Shown: positions 18,277-27,302 of the stretch, in pieces
Numbering within the stretch: the first letter of the stretch is position 1
How the letters are laid out: every line of letters starts with the position of its first letter
NCBI RefSeq assembly: GCF_002007485.1
Contig: NZ_CP015820.1
Coordinates: 1,860,001-1,924,000 of the forward strand
Length of the DNA: 64,000 bases
Source: Ditibartonella apihabitans
GTDB lineage: Bacteria > Pseudomonadota > Alphaproteobacteria > Rhizobiales > Rhizobiaceae
Direction of reading: 5' to 3'
The notes under the pieces: model-generated
What the model was told of the DNA's origin: nothing
The model's database searches: none
Seen by the model: only the letters and a program-made list of their open reading frames with translations
Position numbers and translations under genes: made by a program

Positions 18277-18767
18277 TCAGTTAGGTATCCAGTAATTATC
18301 TCTTTTTATCCCATGTTTCTTATCATATTCATACAATGCAGGGTTTACTATATATGTAAGTTTGTTCAAATTTCCTATAGTCGGGCATCTAACGCTTCCT
18401 GATTCAAGAATATCTTCCTCATAATAAATGCTTTGAATGATATCTTGTTCATTAGTCTTTGCTACAACCCTACATGTATCTCTATTAGATCTTTTCATAT
18501 CAGTTGATCCTATATGGCTCTGACTAACTGATGCATAAACCCATTTTTCTTCTCCCCATACCCAAATACCTAAACGTTGGTCATCTGGGCTACCCAAGTA
18601 GCGGTTTAAGGTTGAGGCAGGTTACCCACAAAAGTTTGCAATATATCACGTTCGCTATCTGGTCTAGGACGATCCGGGTATTGAGACTCAAATCTGCTGT
18701 GGTGAGCTCCACATCCATACAGCACAACAATTGCCAGTAGGCTAATAAATAAGTTTTTATAATACAT
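18277..18767 (-). pseudogene. lipoprotein gene broken by one frameshift
   Basis: ATG at 18767, preceded by GAGGG, begins MYYKNLFISLLAIVVLYGC, a signal peptide with lipobox LYGC. The frame continues to DSERDILQTFVGNLPQP and stops. Shifting one base gives ASTLNRYLGSPDDQ, which joins directly to the open frame GIWVWGEEKWVYASVSQ down to NYWIPN at 18277. A one-base change near 18625 thus separates the two halves of a roughly 163-residue lipoprotein. The LGSPDDQ...GEEKWVY pattern resembles the BamE-like layout of the lipoproteins at 11470 and 12228. Function unknown; a sequencing error is an alternative. Confidence 0.6.
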
Positions 18768-18847
18768 TATACCCTCAATCTATTCTGAAGATCCTTATAT
18801 AGGGGCTTCGAGATTATTGACCATTCTGGCATTTTCATAAACGTATT

Positions 18848-20209
18848 TCAGATGAATTTTTCAGCATTTATTTCCTTATGCTTTTTAAGTGCCTCTGAAA
18901 AACTCAGGTCATTTTGAATAATTTCCTTAGCCAGCTGTGCAGCCTTTTCATAGCCTATTTGTTGTGACATGGCCGTGACCATTGCTGTGCTGGATTCCAA
19001 AAATTCAAGACAGATATTTTTGTTAGCGGTTATCCCTGCAACGCATTTTTCAGCAAGTATATGAATGGCATTAGACATGAATTCCATCGATTCCAGAATT
19101 TTGAACGCAATAATCGGCTCCATCGCGTTGAGCTGCAATTGTCCGGCTTCAGCGGCAAGTGTGATGATCTGGTCATTGCCCATGACCAGAAAAGCCGTCT
19201 GATTGGCGACCTCTGGAATGACAGGATTGATTTTACCGGGCATGATCGATGATCCGGGTTGCATTGCCGGCAGGTTGATTTCATGGAGTCCGCCTCGTGG
19301 GCCGCTTGAAAGCAAACGCAGGTCATTGCATATTTTCGATAAATTGATCGCAGTCCGTTTCAAAGCACCTGAAATCGAAACAAAAGCGCCCATATCCCAA
19401 CTTGCCGCGATCTTATCCGGTGTCTGCTCGAGTGATAACCCTGTTGCTTCAGACAGTTCTTCCACAATTGATTTTTGATATTCGGGCTTCGCATTGATGC
19501 CGGTTCCAATGGCTGTTCCGCCAAGATTGACTTTTTGAACGAGTAAAACGGCTTGTTTGATGAGGCTGATGTCTTGCTCGAGTGTAGAAGCGAAAGCCTG
19601 AAACTCTTCACCCAGCGTCATAGGAACGGCGTCCTGCAATTGTGTGCGTCCAACCTTCTTTATGTCTTTGAACTCGACGCCTTTTTCCTTGAACCTTGCA
19701 CATAAAACAGAAATGGATTTCACCAGTCTTTCATGAGTGAACAAGATGGCCAGACGGACGGCTGTCGGATAAACGTCGTTTGTCGACTGTGACATGTTGA
19801 CATCATCATTGGGATGAAGTGCCTGATATTGTCCCCTCTTTTCGCCCATGATCTCAAGGCCGCGATTGGCGATGACCTCATTCATATTCATGTTTGTGGA
19901 CGTGCCGGCTCCCCCTTGTATAAGATCAATAGGAAACTGGTCGAGATGATCGCCCTTGATGATTTCGTCACAAACCTGACAAATAATTTCTCCCTTTTTT
20001 CGATCAAGCAGTCCAAGACGCATATTCACTTTCGCTGCCGACCACTTGATATAGGCCAGACTTTTAATCAAATCAGGGAAACGGCTAATGGGTTGTCCTG
20101 AAATCGGGAAGTTGTTAATTGCTCTCGTTGTCTGAGCCCCGTAATAGGCTGTGGCAGGTACAGTTACAGTTCCCAATGTATCCGTTTCAGTTCGTAATTG
20201 TAGTGTCAT
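18848..20209 (-). CDS. aspA: aspartate ammonia-lyase
   Basis: Deaminates L-aspartate to fumarate and ammonia. At 453 aa it is a full-length member of the aspartase/fumarase superfamily. Aspartase and not fumarase is indicated by DQFPIDLIQGGAGTSTNMN and GQYQALHPNDDVNMSQSTND, which follow the E. coli AspA pattern. The superfamily loop with the catalytic serine is GSSIMPGKINPV. It lies 14 bp after a chimeric ORF that retains an IclR DNA-binding domain and the tail of an amino-acid ABC ATPase. This suggests that the gene once belonged to an aspartate or glutamate uptake and degradation operon. The C-terminus is slightly shorter than in enteric AspA. Confidence 0.92.
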   Translation of the reverse strand: MTLQLRTETDTLGTVTVPATAYYGAQTTRAINNFPISGQPISRFPDLIKSLAYIKWSAAKVNMRLGLLDRKKGEIICQVCDEIIKGDHLDQFPIDLIQGGAGTSTNMNMNEVIANRGLEIMGEKRGQYQALHPNDDVNMSQSTNDVYPTAVRLAILFTHERLVKSISVLCARFKEKGVEFKDIKKVGRTQLQDAVPMTLGEEFQAFASTLEQDISLIKQAVLLVQKVNLGGTAIGTGINAKPEYQKSIVEELSEATGLSLEQTPDKIAASWDMGAFVSISGALKRTAINLSKICNDLRLLSSGPRGGLHEINLPAMQPGSSIMPGKINPVIPEVANQTAFLVMGNDQIITLAAEAGQLQLNAMEPIIAFKILESMEFMSNAIHILAEKCVAGITANKNICLEFLESSTAMVTAMSQQIGYEKAAQLAKEIIQNDLSFSEALKKHKEINAEKFI

Positions 20210-20223
20210 GATAATAGCTCTTT

Positions 20224-20586
20224 TTAGTGAAGGATTTGGTTCAAAAACTCGCGCGCACGGTCGGTTTTCGGTGATTTAAAAAATGTCTCAGGTGTGTCTT
20301 CCTCAACGATTGCGCCGTGATCCATAAATACAATGCGGTCGGCAACCTTTCGGCGAGCAAAGCCCGTTTCGGGATCAAGAACCGGACCGACAACTATCTT
20401 TCTTGCGTCTTCTACGCGGCGTAAAAATCCCTGTGCTGCAAGGTTAGCGACAATCCGGTGAGTTGTATTCAAAGGCAGCTTCAGTTCCTCTGAAATTTCA
20501 GTGGTAGAGACAGCTCTGAGAGAACTGGCAACATAATCCAAAACAGCAAACACAGGTTCGAATGGTTTGTCTGTATTTTTAACCAC
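20224..20586 (-). pseudogene. chimeric remnant: IclR DNA-binding domain joined to amino-acid ABC ATPase C-terminus
   Basis: An open frame of 120 codons made of two unrelated pieces. Residues 1-68 are the IclR-family winged helix (FAVLDYVASSLRAVSTTEIS, LPLNTTHRIVANLAAQGFL). Residues about 73-120 (ETGFARRKVADRIVFMDHG, EEDTPETFFKSPKTDRAREF) match the end of GlnQ/GltL-type polar amino-acid ABC ATPases, from the H-loop region to the C-terminus. The IclR effector domain and the Walker A, signature and Walker B parts of the ATPase are absent. An in-frame internal deletion of two neighbouring genes is the simplest origin. It may still be translated just ahead of aspA and could bind DNA, but no ATPase activity is possible. 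Confidence 0.75.
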
Positions 20587-21423
20587 TGAATTGCTCCTCC
20601 ACCCAATAATTTCGAATTAGCATATTTCGAAGAGAAATACGACTTCTGAATCTTCTATTGGTCGTCGTCTGTTTATAAGGTGCGAGACGATCTTGCTATC
20701 TTCACTTATCAACCCGATCTTCGCTTTTCATCCCGCTCCTTGGCAAAAGTCCGCGTCAGACTGCTTCAAACACTTCCGCTCACTTGTCTCAGCCATCAAG
20801 TTCGAAGAGATCAACACTCCAGCACAATGCTTGTATGGCACTGAAGCAGATCTTGAACACATATTACCAAAAGATCTTAAGCGTTTGTCGGGGCGCATGG
20901 CGGTTAAGTCTAATCAAATCTGTTTCCGAACAAGCCCGAGAACGTGTTCACACTTACCATCAAAAAATTGTTTATGTTGACATGTTACAGCGTGAGGAAT
21001 CCCGATCGCTCCCGAACAATAGCAAGTCATTCCTATATCATCGCCCGAAAACCAGTAAGTCCAAGATACGATCGGACAACTTCCATCTTCAAATGAGAAA
21101 TGAAGTTTGCGTCGACAATTCTGATATTTTCACGTCTTTCAATGTTTGTTAGATCAAGTCTGGCTATCCGCAATACTTGAAGAAAACGCAAATTTCTCGG
21201 CTGATCCACCAAGTATATCAAAATGTATTTTTCTATTAATCGTAACGGGTCTTAAAAATAAACTATCGAGTGCTAAAAATGAATAATTCGTGCAAAACAA
21301 AATTCAACAAAATAAAAACAACGTATTTTTTATAAATTTTATCGTCTCAATACCATTCCACAATGCTTTTAAAGTCTTCATGGAAAGAATTTAATCAAAA
21401 GCTTTTATAGACCTTTTGCTCAA
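20587..21423. other. intergenic, possibly decayed sequence
   Basis: About 840 bp on the upstream side of the chimeric ORF. Plus-strand reading frames at 20693-21152 overlap each other and have no recognisable domain or start signal. Given the deletion next to it, this may be degraded DNA from the same event. Nothing specific is supported. Confidence 0.4.
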
Positions 21424-21506
21424 GCGCCGGTCATTTCTGTTTCAAGATAGATCTCGTCTCTATCCTGATTAAGCGCTTAAAGCTTTAGAAAAGAAATGAC
21501 CAGCGC
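21424..21506. repeat. 15-bp inverted repeat with 53-bp loop
   Basis: GCGCCGGTCATTTCT (21424-21438) and AGAAATGACCAGCGC (21492-21506) are inverted copies with one mismatch. The sequence lies downstream of the convergent-facing AhpD-like gene end (21576). There is no T-run after either arm, so it is not a standard terminator. It could be the remains of a small mobile element with terminal inverted repeats, or a structured 3' UTR. Confidence 0.5.
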
Positions 21507-21575
21507 CTCAACTAAAATCCGTAAAATGACTTATGCTTTACTTACCCAACTATTCAACATTGCCGTTAATGTGCC

Positions 21576-22007
21576 TCACTGGCGCATAGAAATGGCAAGT
21601 CTGTTCATTCCATTCATCAGCGATATTGCAAATGTAAGGTCTGATATTTCTTTGTCACTAAAGACCTTTTTTAATGCCTCGTAGGACTCGTCATCGGCGT
21701 GACTTGTCGATATGTTTGTTAACTGCTCTGCCCAGTTCAGTGCTGCTTGTTCTTTTTCAGAATATTGGTCACTCACACGCCAACCGGCCACTTCGGATAT
21801 GCGGCGCTGTGTTTCGCCATCTTTTAGCAAGGAATTTGTATGGAGATTGAGGCAATATGCGCATCCATTGATTTGAGAAACTCTAAGATAGACCAGTTCA
21901 ATCAATTTTTGTTCTACAACGCTTTTCTCAAGGGCGACTTTCACGGCTCTAAAACCACTCATCAGCTCTGGTGACAAGTCAAAATATTTCAATCTGAGAT
22001 TTTTCAT
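21576..22007 (-). CDS. carboxymuconolactone decarboxylase / AhpD-like alkylhydroperoxidase family protein
   Basis: A 143-aa protein of the CMD family. The AhpD-type redox core is visible as QINGCAYCLNLHTNSLLKDG: a CxxC pair followed by the conserved His. The upstream helix (KLIELVYLRVS) is also typical. Such proteins are small cytoplasmic peroxidase-like or thiol-redox helpers with poorly defined substrates. The start ATG overlaps the stop of the DoxX-like gene (22004-22007), so the two are co-translated. That pairing with DoxX is common in proteobacteria and is thought to relate to oxidative or electrophile stress. Confidence 0.88.
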   Translation of the reverse strand: MKNLRLKYFDLSPELMSGFRAVKVALEKSVVEQKLIELVYLRVSQINGCAYCLNLHTNSLLKDGETQRRISEVAGWRVSDQYSEKEQAALNWAEQLTNISTSHADDESYEALKKVFSDKEISDLTFAISLMNGMNRLAISMRQ

Positions 22008-22468
22008 ATTCTCTTCTCCTTATTCTCATTATTGTCTGCAAAATATATTAATAACGAAAGCGCAAAACAAACTATAACATTAAAATTAATCATCATTTTT
22101 ATACTTTGAAAAAATGACATACTTATAATAAATAATATTAATATAAATATATTCGCAATGTTAATGATTTTGTTATTTGCGTTGATAATATATGATAAAG
22201 CGATGACTGCCTCTAAAACTGTGACCACCCAACCAATAACAGGAATCATGTTTTCCGGAGCCCAGGGACACAGTATTGAGACATGTTTAAAAAATTGGGT
22301 CATCGAGCCCCATGAAACACCTGTTTCACCGAAATGACCCCAAAAACCGAAACGGTCAAATACAGCCGAAAGATAGCTGATAGCTAAACTGACTTTAGCA
22401 AAATATATTCCCCCTTTAGCAAAAAATATGCCCCGCCTTAGCGTAGACGATTTGCCAAAGTCAAACAT
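22004..22468 (-). CDS. DoxX-like small membrane protein
   Basis: A 154-aa protein with about four TM segments. SLAISYLSAVFDRFGFWG in the first helix and the WGS...FF turn correspond to the DoxX/DUF417-like family. Further helices are near residues 75-95, 100-120 and 125-145. The last 60 residues are AT-rich in coding sequence and dominated by I, F and N codons. It is first in an operon with the AhpD-like gene (ATGA overlap) and divergent from the MFS gene at 22658. The exact role of the family is unknown; involvement in redox stress is inferred from linkage. Confidence 0.75.
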   Translation of the reverse strand: MFDFGKSSTLRRGIFFAKGGIYFAKVSLAISYLSAVFDRFGFWGHFGETGVSWGSMTQFFKHVSILCPWAPENMIPVIGWVVTVLEAVIALSYIINANNKIINIANIFILILFIISMSFFQSIKMMINFNVIVCFALSLLIYFADNNENKEKRI

Positions 22469-22657
22469 GCGTCACCATTCTCAAATTCTGTGAATGAGAC
22501 AATGTCGCAAACCCTTTGACAGCGATAGGGACATATCGGGACAATTTGATAGGGACATATGTATTTCGGTTTCGAACACAAAAAATGCATTGTAGGGATA
22601 TGTCTTTAGAACAAACGTAAAGATCTGTTTCTTGTCTTTTTGACCTCGAGCGCTGTC

Positions 22658-23773
22658 ATGGAAATTATGAATCCACATGCCTACAGATTTTATTCAGTGC
22701 TCGTCCTTCTTTATTTTTCCGATATGGTGTTGTTGCTTTCCAATATCTGGAATTCTCTTCGGGTTACAAATTCACCATTATTCCTTGGCTGCATACTCTC
22801 GATAGGCGTGATATTTCCATTAATCTTAAAAAAATTGGCACGTGGTCACGAGCAGAAATCGATAAGTTTAGCCGGCCTTTATCTTCGAAGAATAATTGTA
22901 TTCGCGGTGATATTGGTGGAAAGCCTATTTTCTATTGCCGACACGTGGATTGGTTTTATCATCACATCGCTTTGCATTGGTTATCTTTCCCTACTCACAC
23001 TGACAGTACTGGAAGCGGCAAACACAAAGCTTGTTCTTCAGGGACACATCAGCTCGCAAATGGCATCCAGAACGATGCAGACAATCGTTCAGCTCGGTTC
23101 CTTTTTCGGAGCGATGGCGAGTGGATATCTGTTATTGTTTCTAAATTATAATAAGCTGATTGCGCTGATATGCATTTTCGACATCATCGTCAGCGCAACA
23201 GCACGATTTATTTTTTCCGAAAAATCCGGAACAACAATTGAGGAAGCAGATCGACCAGCACATTTCTCAGGAAAGCCTCTCGCCAGAAGTCTGATTTATC
23301 TTTGTATCGTCATTGCCTTGGTGGGGCTTCATATTAGCGCATTCAACGTCCTTACGCCGATCATTTTTCAAAAAGTAAAAAATTTGAACAGCGAATATTT
23401 TGGCTTATGCAGTGCCGTAGCTGGCCTTGGCGCTTTCTCGGCAGCCTTTATCAACATCGGCTGGTTCCGGCTTTTGATACCGGCCATAACGCTCCTTCTT
23501 GCGGATTTGATTTTTACCCTCTCCTGGCATCCCTATATGGCGATCGTGGCGTGCTTATTTATCGGCTTTTCAATAAACACCATACGCATTCACGCACGTA
23601 AAACAGTCATCGATAAGACCAGCAGTGACAACGAGGCCGATCAGGTAAGTAGCGTTAGTGCGCTTATGTATACTTTAGCGCAGTCCATCGGGCCGATGGT
23701 TTTTGGCATCCTGACCGGCAGCGCCGTTCTGGGGCCTATTCAGCAATATATCTTTTTCCGGCTGTCGCTTTGA
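22658..23773 (+). CDS. MFS-type transporter, last membrane helix lost to a frameshift
   Basis: A 371-aa integral membrane protein with about 11 readable TM helices and MFS-like layout (QMASRTMQTIVQLGSFFGAM in mid-sequence, weak homology elsewhere). The frame ends QQYIFFRLSL. Restoring one C in the run at 23757-23759 would give PAVALIMFVWIVLVRSSSG and a TGA at 23824-23826. That is an obvious twelfth helix, and its stop would overlap the ATG of the ATP-grasp gene as ATGA. So the gene has either decayed recently or contains a sequencing error. I start at ATG 22658; an in-frame TTG lies six codons upstream. Probable exporter of the ligase product. Confidence 0.7.
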   Translation: MEIMNPHAYRFYSVLVLLYFSDMVLLLSNIWNSLRVTNSPLFLGCILSIGVIFPLILKKLARGHEQKSISLAGLYLRRIIVFAVILVESLFSIADTWIGFIITSLCIGYLSLLTLTVLEAANTKLVLQGHISSQMASRTMQTIVQLGSFFGAMASGYLLLFLNYNKLIALICIFDIIVSATARFIFSEKSGTTIEEADRPAHFSGKPLARSLIYLCIVIALVGLHISAFNVLTPIIFQKVKNLNSEYFGLCSAVAGLGAFSAAFINIGWFRLLIPAITLLLADLIFTLSWHPYMAIVACLFIGFSINTIRIHARKTVIDKTSSDNEADQVSSVSALMYTLAQSIGPMVFGILTGSAVLGPIQQYIFFRLSL

Positions 23774-23822
23774 TCATGTTTGTTTGGATAGTCTTAGTCA
23801 GAAGTTCATCGGGAGCAACGGA

Positions 23823-25034
23823 ATGAATAAAAATTGCGTTATTATTGTTGATCCGATGTCAACAGGTGCTCTCTATGCCCCTTTAATATCGAAACTTGGA
23901 TATTTGTGTTATTGTGTTCAGTCTGACCCAAATCTTCCCCCCAAATTTGCGAATAGTTTTACCGGTGAAGGTTTTTTCGACAAAAATTTATATTCGGCTG
24001 ACGAAATTAAAGAAAAGCTCGGTTCTAACGATGTGTTTGCGGTCTTATGCGGCGCTGAAACGGGTGTCTACTGCACAGAAGCGCTTGCCGATTATTTCGG
24101 CACTCCAAGCAATGATGTACATCATACAAATTGGCGCCGTAGCAAGATTGACATGCAGAAGCGCCTCGAAATCAATGGCCTAAAACATATCAAGACAATT
24201 AAGATCACTCGGGAAATGAAGGATTTTCCAATATTTTCGTCTCCAACCGGATATGTATTAAAACCGAACGAATCCTGTTTAACCGATGATGTTCTGTTTT
24301 TTGAAAACCCTGATGACGTGAAGCAGCACATCAAAGAAATCGACTGGGATAGAACAAATGCTGTTGGCCAGAAAAACACGTCATTTCTCCTGCAAGAAAG
24401 ACTGACGGGCGATGAATATGTCGTTGATCTCGTTTCCTTCAAAGGAGTGACAAAAGTTTGTAGTTTATGCCGGTACAGAAAAGGAACGCATAATAACAGC
24501 CATTTTGTTTATGAAGCGCTGGAGGTTCTGGACCTGACAATCAAGGACTATGCGCCATTATTGTCCTGTGCTGTCGAGTGCATCAAAGCTGTCGCTATCG
24601 AATATGGTCCGGCTCATCTGGAACTTATATGGACAAAGACAGGTCCGGTGATGGTTGAAGTCGGAGCGAGATTACACGGCGGCATTGCCCCGCTTTTGTT
24701 CAACGAGTGCTATAGTAACGGATTGCTCGAGACGGCCGTTTCTGTATGCTCGGATAACTTCAATTCAAAACCCGCAATTCTTGGAACAAATGGGCGTATC
24801 ATCTTTTTGATAAATGAAAAAGCGGATAGACATGTCAGCGATACGTCACGCTTGATCAGAGATTTCCAATCTATTCCGGGTGTTTCCACTGTAAAACTTT
24901 TTTTCGGTGACAATAGTCCCATCCCGTTGACCACCGACTTGGCCAACTGTCCCGGTATTATTACCGCCGTTGCAAAAGATACCGCGGCTTTGGATGTCAT
25001 CGAGAATAAAATAAGAGCGCTCTTTGCTGAATGA
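23823..25034 (+). CDS. ATP-grasp ligase, possible L-amino acid (dipeptide) ligase
   Basis: A 403-aa cytosolic ATP-grasp protein. The N-terminal pre-ATP-grasp Rossmann part starts CVIIVDPMSTGALYAPLISK. The ATP-grasp fold contains YVLKPNESCLTDDV, SFLLQERLTGDEYVVD and the metal/ATP motif LELIWTKTGPVMVEVGARLH followed by GG. This is the arrangement seen in BacD- and RizA-type L-amino acid ligases and related carboxylate-amine ligases. GGGAG precedes ATG 23823. Pairing with an MFS exporter and a MocR regulator parallels bacilysin-type gene sets (ligase plus exporter). Substrates cannot be inferred, and biotin-carboxylase-like partners are absent. Confidence 0.75.
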   Translation: MNKNCVIIVDPMSTGALYAPLISKLGYLCYCVQSDPNLPPKFANSFTGEGFFDKNLYSADEIKEKLGSNDVFAVLCGAETGVYCTEALADYFGTPSNDVHHTNWRRSKIDMQKRLEINGLKHIKTIKITREMKDFPIFSSPTGYVLKPNESCLTDDVLFFENPDDVKQHIKEIDWDRTNAVGQKNTSFLLQERLTGDEYVVDLVSFKGVTKVCSLCRYRKGTHNNSHFVYEALEVLDLTIKDYAPLLSCAVECIKAVAIEYGPAHLELIWTKTGPVMVEVGARLHGGIAPLLFNECYSNGLLETAVSVCSDNFNSKPAILGTNGRIIFLINEKADRHVSDTSRLIRDFQSIPGVSTVKLFFGDNSPIPLTTDLANCPGIITAVAKDTAALDVIENKIRALFAE

Positions 25035-25591
25035 ACCACTTCTTTGGTCCAAAAACCTATGGTCCAAGAATGATCGCTTGAATAGGAGAGTTCACTTTGG
25101 CACGCGGTAGGCTGTGCTCTTGATGGCGTCTACTACCGTATTAATAATTCTGCTACCGCATGAAAAATAGAAAACGGCTTTTTCTACGCTTTTTCGGGCG
25201 TCACTTCTTCGGGCGCGTCCGGGTATCAATCAGACATGTTTCGTTTTTGAAAAAAAAGATGCAAAAAATACCAAACATGCGTTCATTTTTCTTATGAAAA
25301 CGACATTGTCCCGCCAACCCCTCTGCCATTCGTTAAACTCATGATGCCGACCTCTTGAAGAATGCCTTTACTTTCAACCGATGACGGGAAACCGGATTGT
25401 GATGAGCCGTGGGTCGCCTCGTCATGATTATAATTCGTTTAAGGCATTAGAGGCAAAGTCGGGCAGAAAAATCCGCTCTCGCTCATGTTTAAAATTTTCG
25501 CGCTACTCTTCACCGGTTTGACCCATTCAATGCGAATATATATTCTTTCTAAAATCGATTGTTATGAATGTTTCTGACGGCGAGGAAACGA
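25035..25591. other. intergenic upstream of the MocR gene
   Basis: About 560 bp with no supported gene, expected to contain the MocR promoter. A short stretch at 25345-25440 has balanced composition but stops in all frames. No inverted repeats typical of MocR operators were found by eye. Confidence 0.4.
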
Positions 25592-27055
25592 ATGTCAAAC
25601 GGGCTTAAAAACGTAAAATTGACGGGCACAAGCTATTCGCCCAAATCGTCTCGCGCAGGAATTGGTGATAGCCTCTACCAACAGATTATTAATTTAATTG
25701 ATAGCGGTACTTTTCAAATAGGACAGCGCGTACCCTCGATCAGGGCTCTTTCGCGTGAACTGGGGATTGGAAAAAACACCGTCGAAAGCGTATATAGTCG
25801 CCTCATTGGAGATGGTTATCTCGTCTCCAGAGGGCCTGCCGGCACATATGTTGCAAGCCATTCCCTCGCCCCTGAAAGCTCGTCAAAAAAGACTAAGACC
25901 AATTCCGTAAAACATCGGTCCATTTATGCCGAAGGAACGGCCTTCAAAAAGCTCCAGATCGGTTTACCGGCCATTGATTTATTTCCCGCAAAATACTGGA
26001 GTGGTCTTCTCAAGCGAAAGATTGCTGAAACGCATAACTCGTTATTTTATCCCCATTCGACCGGGCTTAAAAAGCTAAAAGAAAGCATCACCCGTTACGT
26101 CGGGCTGTCCCGTGGAATCGTTTGCGAACCCGATCAGGTCTTCATCAGTAGCGGCTTTCGCGGAGCTTTAAATTTGCTCATGCAAGCTCTTGGTGAACCG
26201 GATGACACAGTCTTTTTGGAAGACCCGTGTTTTCCTCCCACTTTGGATATTGTTAAAAGTTCGGGTACACATATTGTCGCAGTTCCTGTTGATCATAACG
26301 GAATGCAAATTTCTGATGCTTTGAAAAAACATCCCGACGTTAAATTTATTATCGTCACAGCCAATCATCAGAGCCCTCTCGGCTACGCTCTGGGAGATGA
26401 TAATCGAAACACCTTATTAGATTGGTCGGAGAAAAATGGTACATTTATCATAGAAGACGATTACGATAGCGAATTCCGATATGATAACAAACCACTACCG
26501 GCTCTCACCAGTCTCAATAATCATAGAAACGCCAATATGATCTATATTGGTAGTTTCAGTAAATTAATTAATCCTGACCTAAGACTAGGCTATTTTATTG
26601 TTCCAAAATATATGGTTCCAAAAATAACCGATTTTTATCAAAGATGGATAGATGGATTTCCAATATTAAATCAATCTGTATTATCCGAATTTATGGATTC
26701 TGGTAATTTTGCCAAACATTTGAACAAAATGAGGCTTAATTATAAAAAAAGACAAATATTTTTACAAAATGCATTGAATAGATATGTTTCCGATATATTC
26801 CATGTAAAAAATTTCGATCACGGACTTAATACATTATTGCTATTCAAAAATCGTGTTGAGTGTGACGATCTGGAATTAATGACAATTGCACAAAAAGAAA
26901 ATTTTGGAATTGGCTGCATTTCAAACCGGCAAATAGAAAGAAAAGATTTGAGCGGATTAATATTATCCTTTTCTAATTTGAAAACCCAGGAAGAGGCATA
27001 TAAAATAATCTCGGATTTTAATCGGGTCATCAGACCATACGTTTCTTCCAAATAA
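25592..27055 (+). CDS. MocR-family transcriptional regulator (GntR HTH fused to aminotransferase fold)
   Basis: A 487-aa PLP-dependent regulator. Residues about 20-95 are the GntR winged helix (SLYQQIINLIDSGTFQIGQR, VPSIRALSRELGIGKNTVES). The rest is a class-I aminotransferase domain with DDYDSEFRYD and the PLP lysine in GSFSKLINPDLRLGY (about Lys324). The start at ATG 25592 is preceded by GAGGAA. MocR proteins use PLP or PLP-amino-acid adducts to control nearby genes, often for vitamin B6, GABA or peptide metabolism. The upstream ATP-grasp/MFS pair is the natural candidate target. The second half is much more AT-rich than the first, suggesting mixed ancestry. Confidence 0.9.
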   Translation: MSNGLKNVKLTGTSYSPKSSRAGIGDSLYQQIINLIDSGTFQIGQRVPSIRALSRELGIGKNTVESVYSRLIGDGYLVSRGPAGTYVASHSLAPESSSKKTKTNSVKHRSIYAEGTAFKKLQIGLPAIDLFPAKYWSGLLKRKIAETHNSLFYPHSTGLKKLKESITRYVGLSRGIVCEPDQVFISSGFRGALNLLMQALGEPDDTVFLEDPCFPPTLDIVKSSGTHIVAVPVDHNGMQISDALKKHPDVKFIIVTANHQSPLGYALGDDNRNTLLDWSEKNGTFIIEDDYDSEFRYDNKPLPALTSLNNHRNANMIYIGSFSKLINPDLRLGYFIVPKYMVPKITDFYQRWIDGFPILNQSVLSEFMDSGNFAKHLNKMRLNYKKRQIFLQNALNRYVSDIFHVKNFDHGLNTLLLFKNRVECDDLELMTIAQKENFGIGCISNRQIERKDLSGLILSFSNLKTQEEAYKIISDFNRVIRPYVSSK

Positions 27056-27302
27056 ATATTTTTATATTTAAAATTAAAAAAAACAACAAATTCACGCTTT
27101 AATTCCACTGCAGCCCCCCCTCAATGAAATGGCTTTGGAAAGTGAATGATGAATCATTTATGACATGAATTTACACTTATATTTTTTATTTTCTTCATCC
27201 AGTTCGAGATTGGCAAGAGAAAATTGTGCCCTGTTGGATGACTGTGCGAGTTAAAGAAGAAACGGAGAACCTATGTAACCCTTAGCAGCTACCCGAAGGT
27301 GG

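Noticed and set aside
18848..20209. Fumarase C instead of aspartase
   Set aside because: The residues around QGGAGTSTNMN and HPNDDVN follow aspartase; fumarases read SGT.SNMN there.
20693..21152. Overlapping plus-strand ORFs in the gap upstream of the chimeric ORF
   Set aside because: No recognisable motif; two frames compete over the same stretch without start signals.
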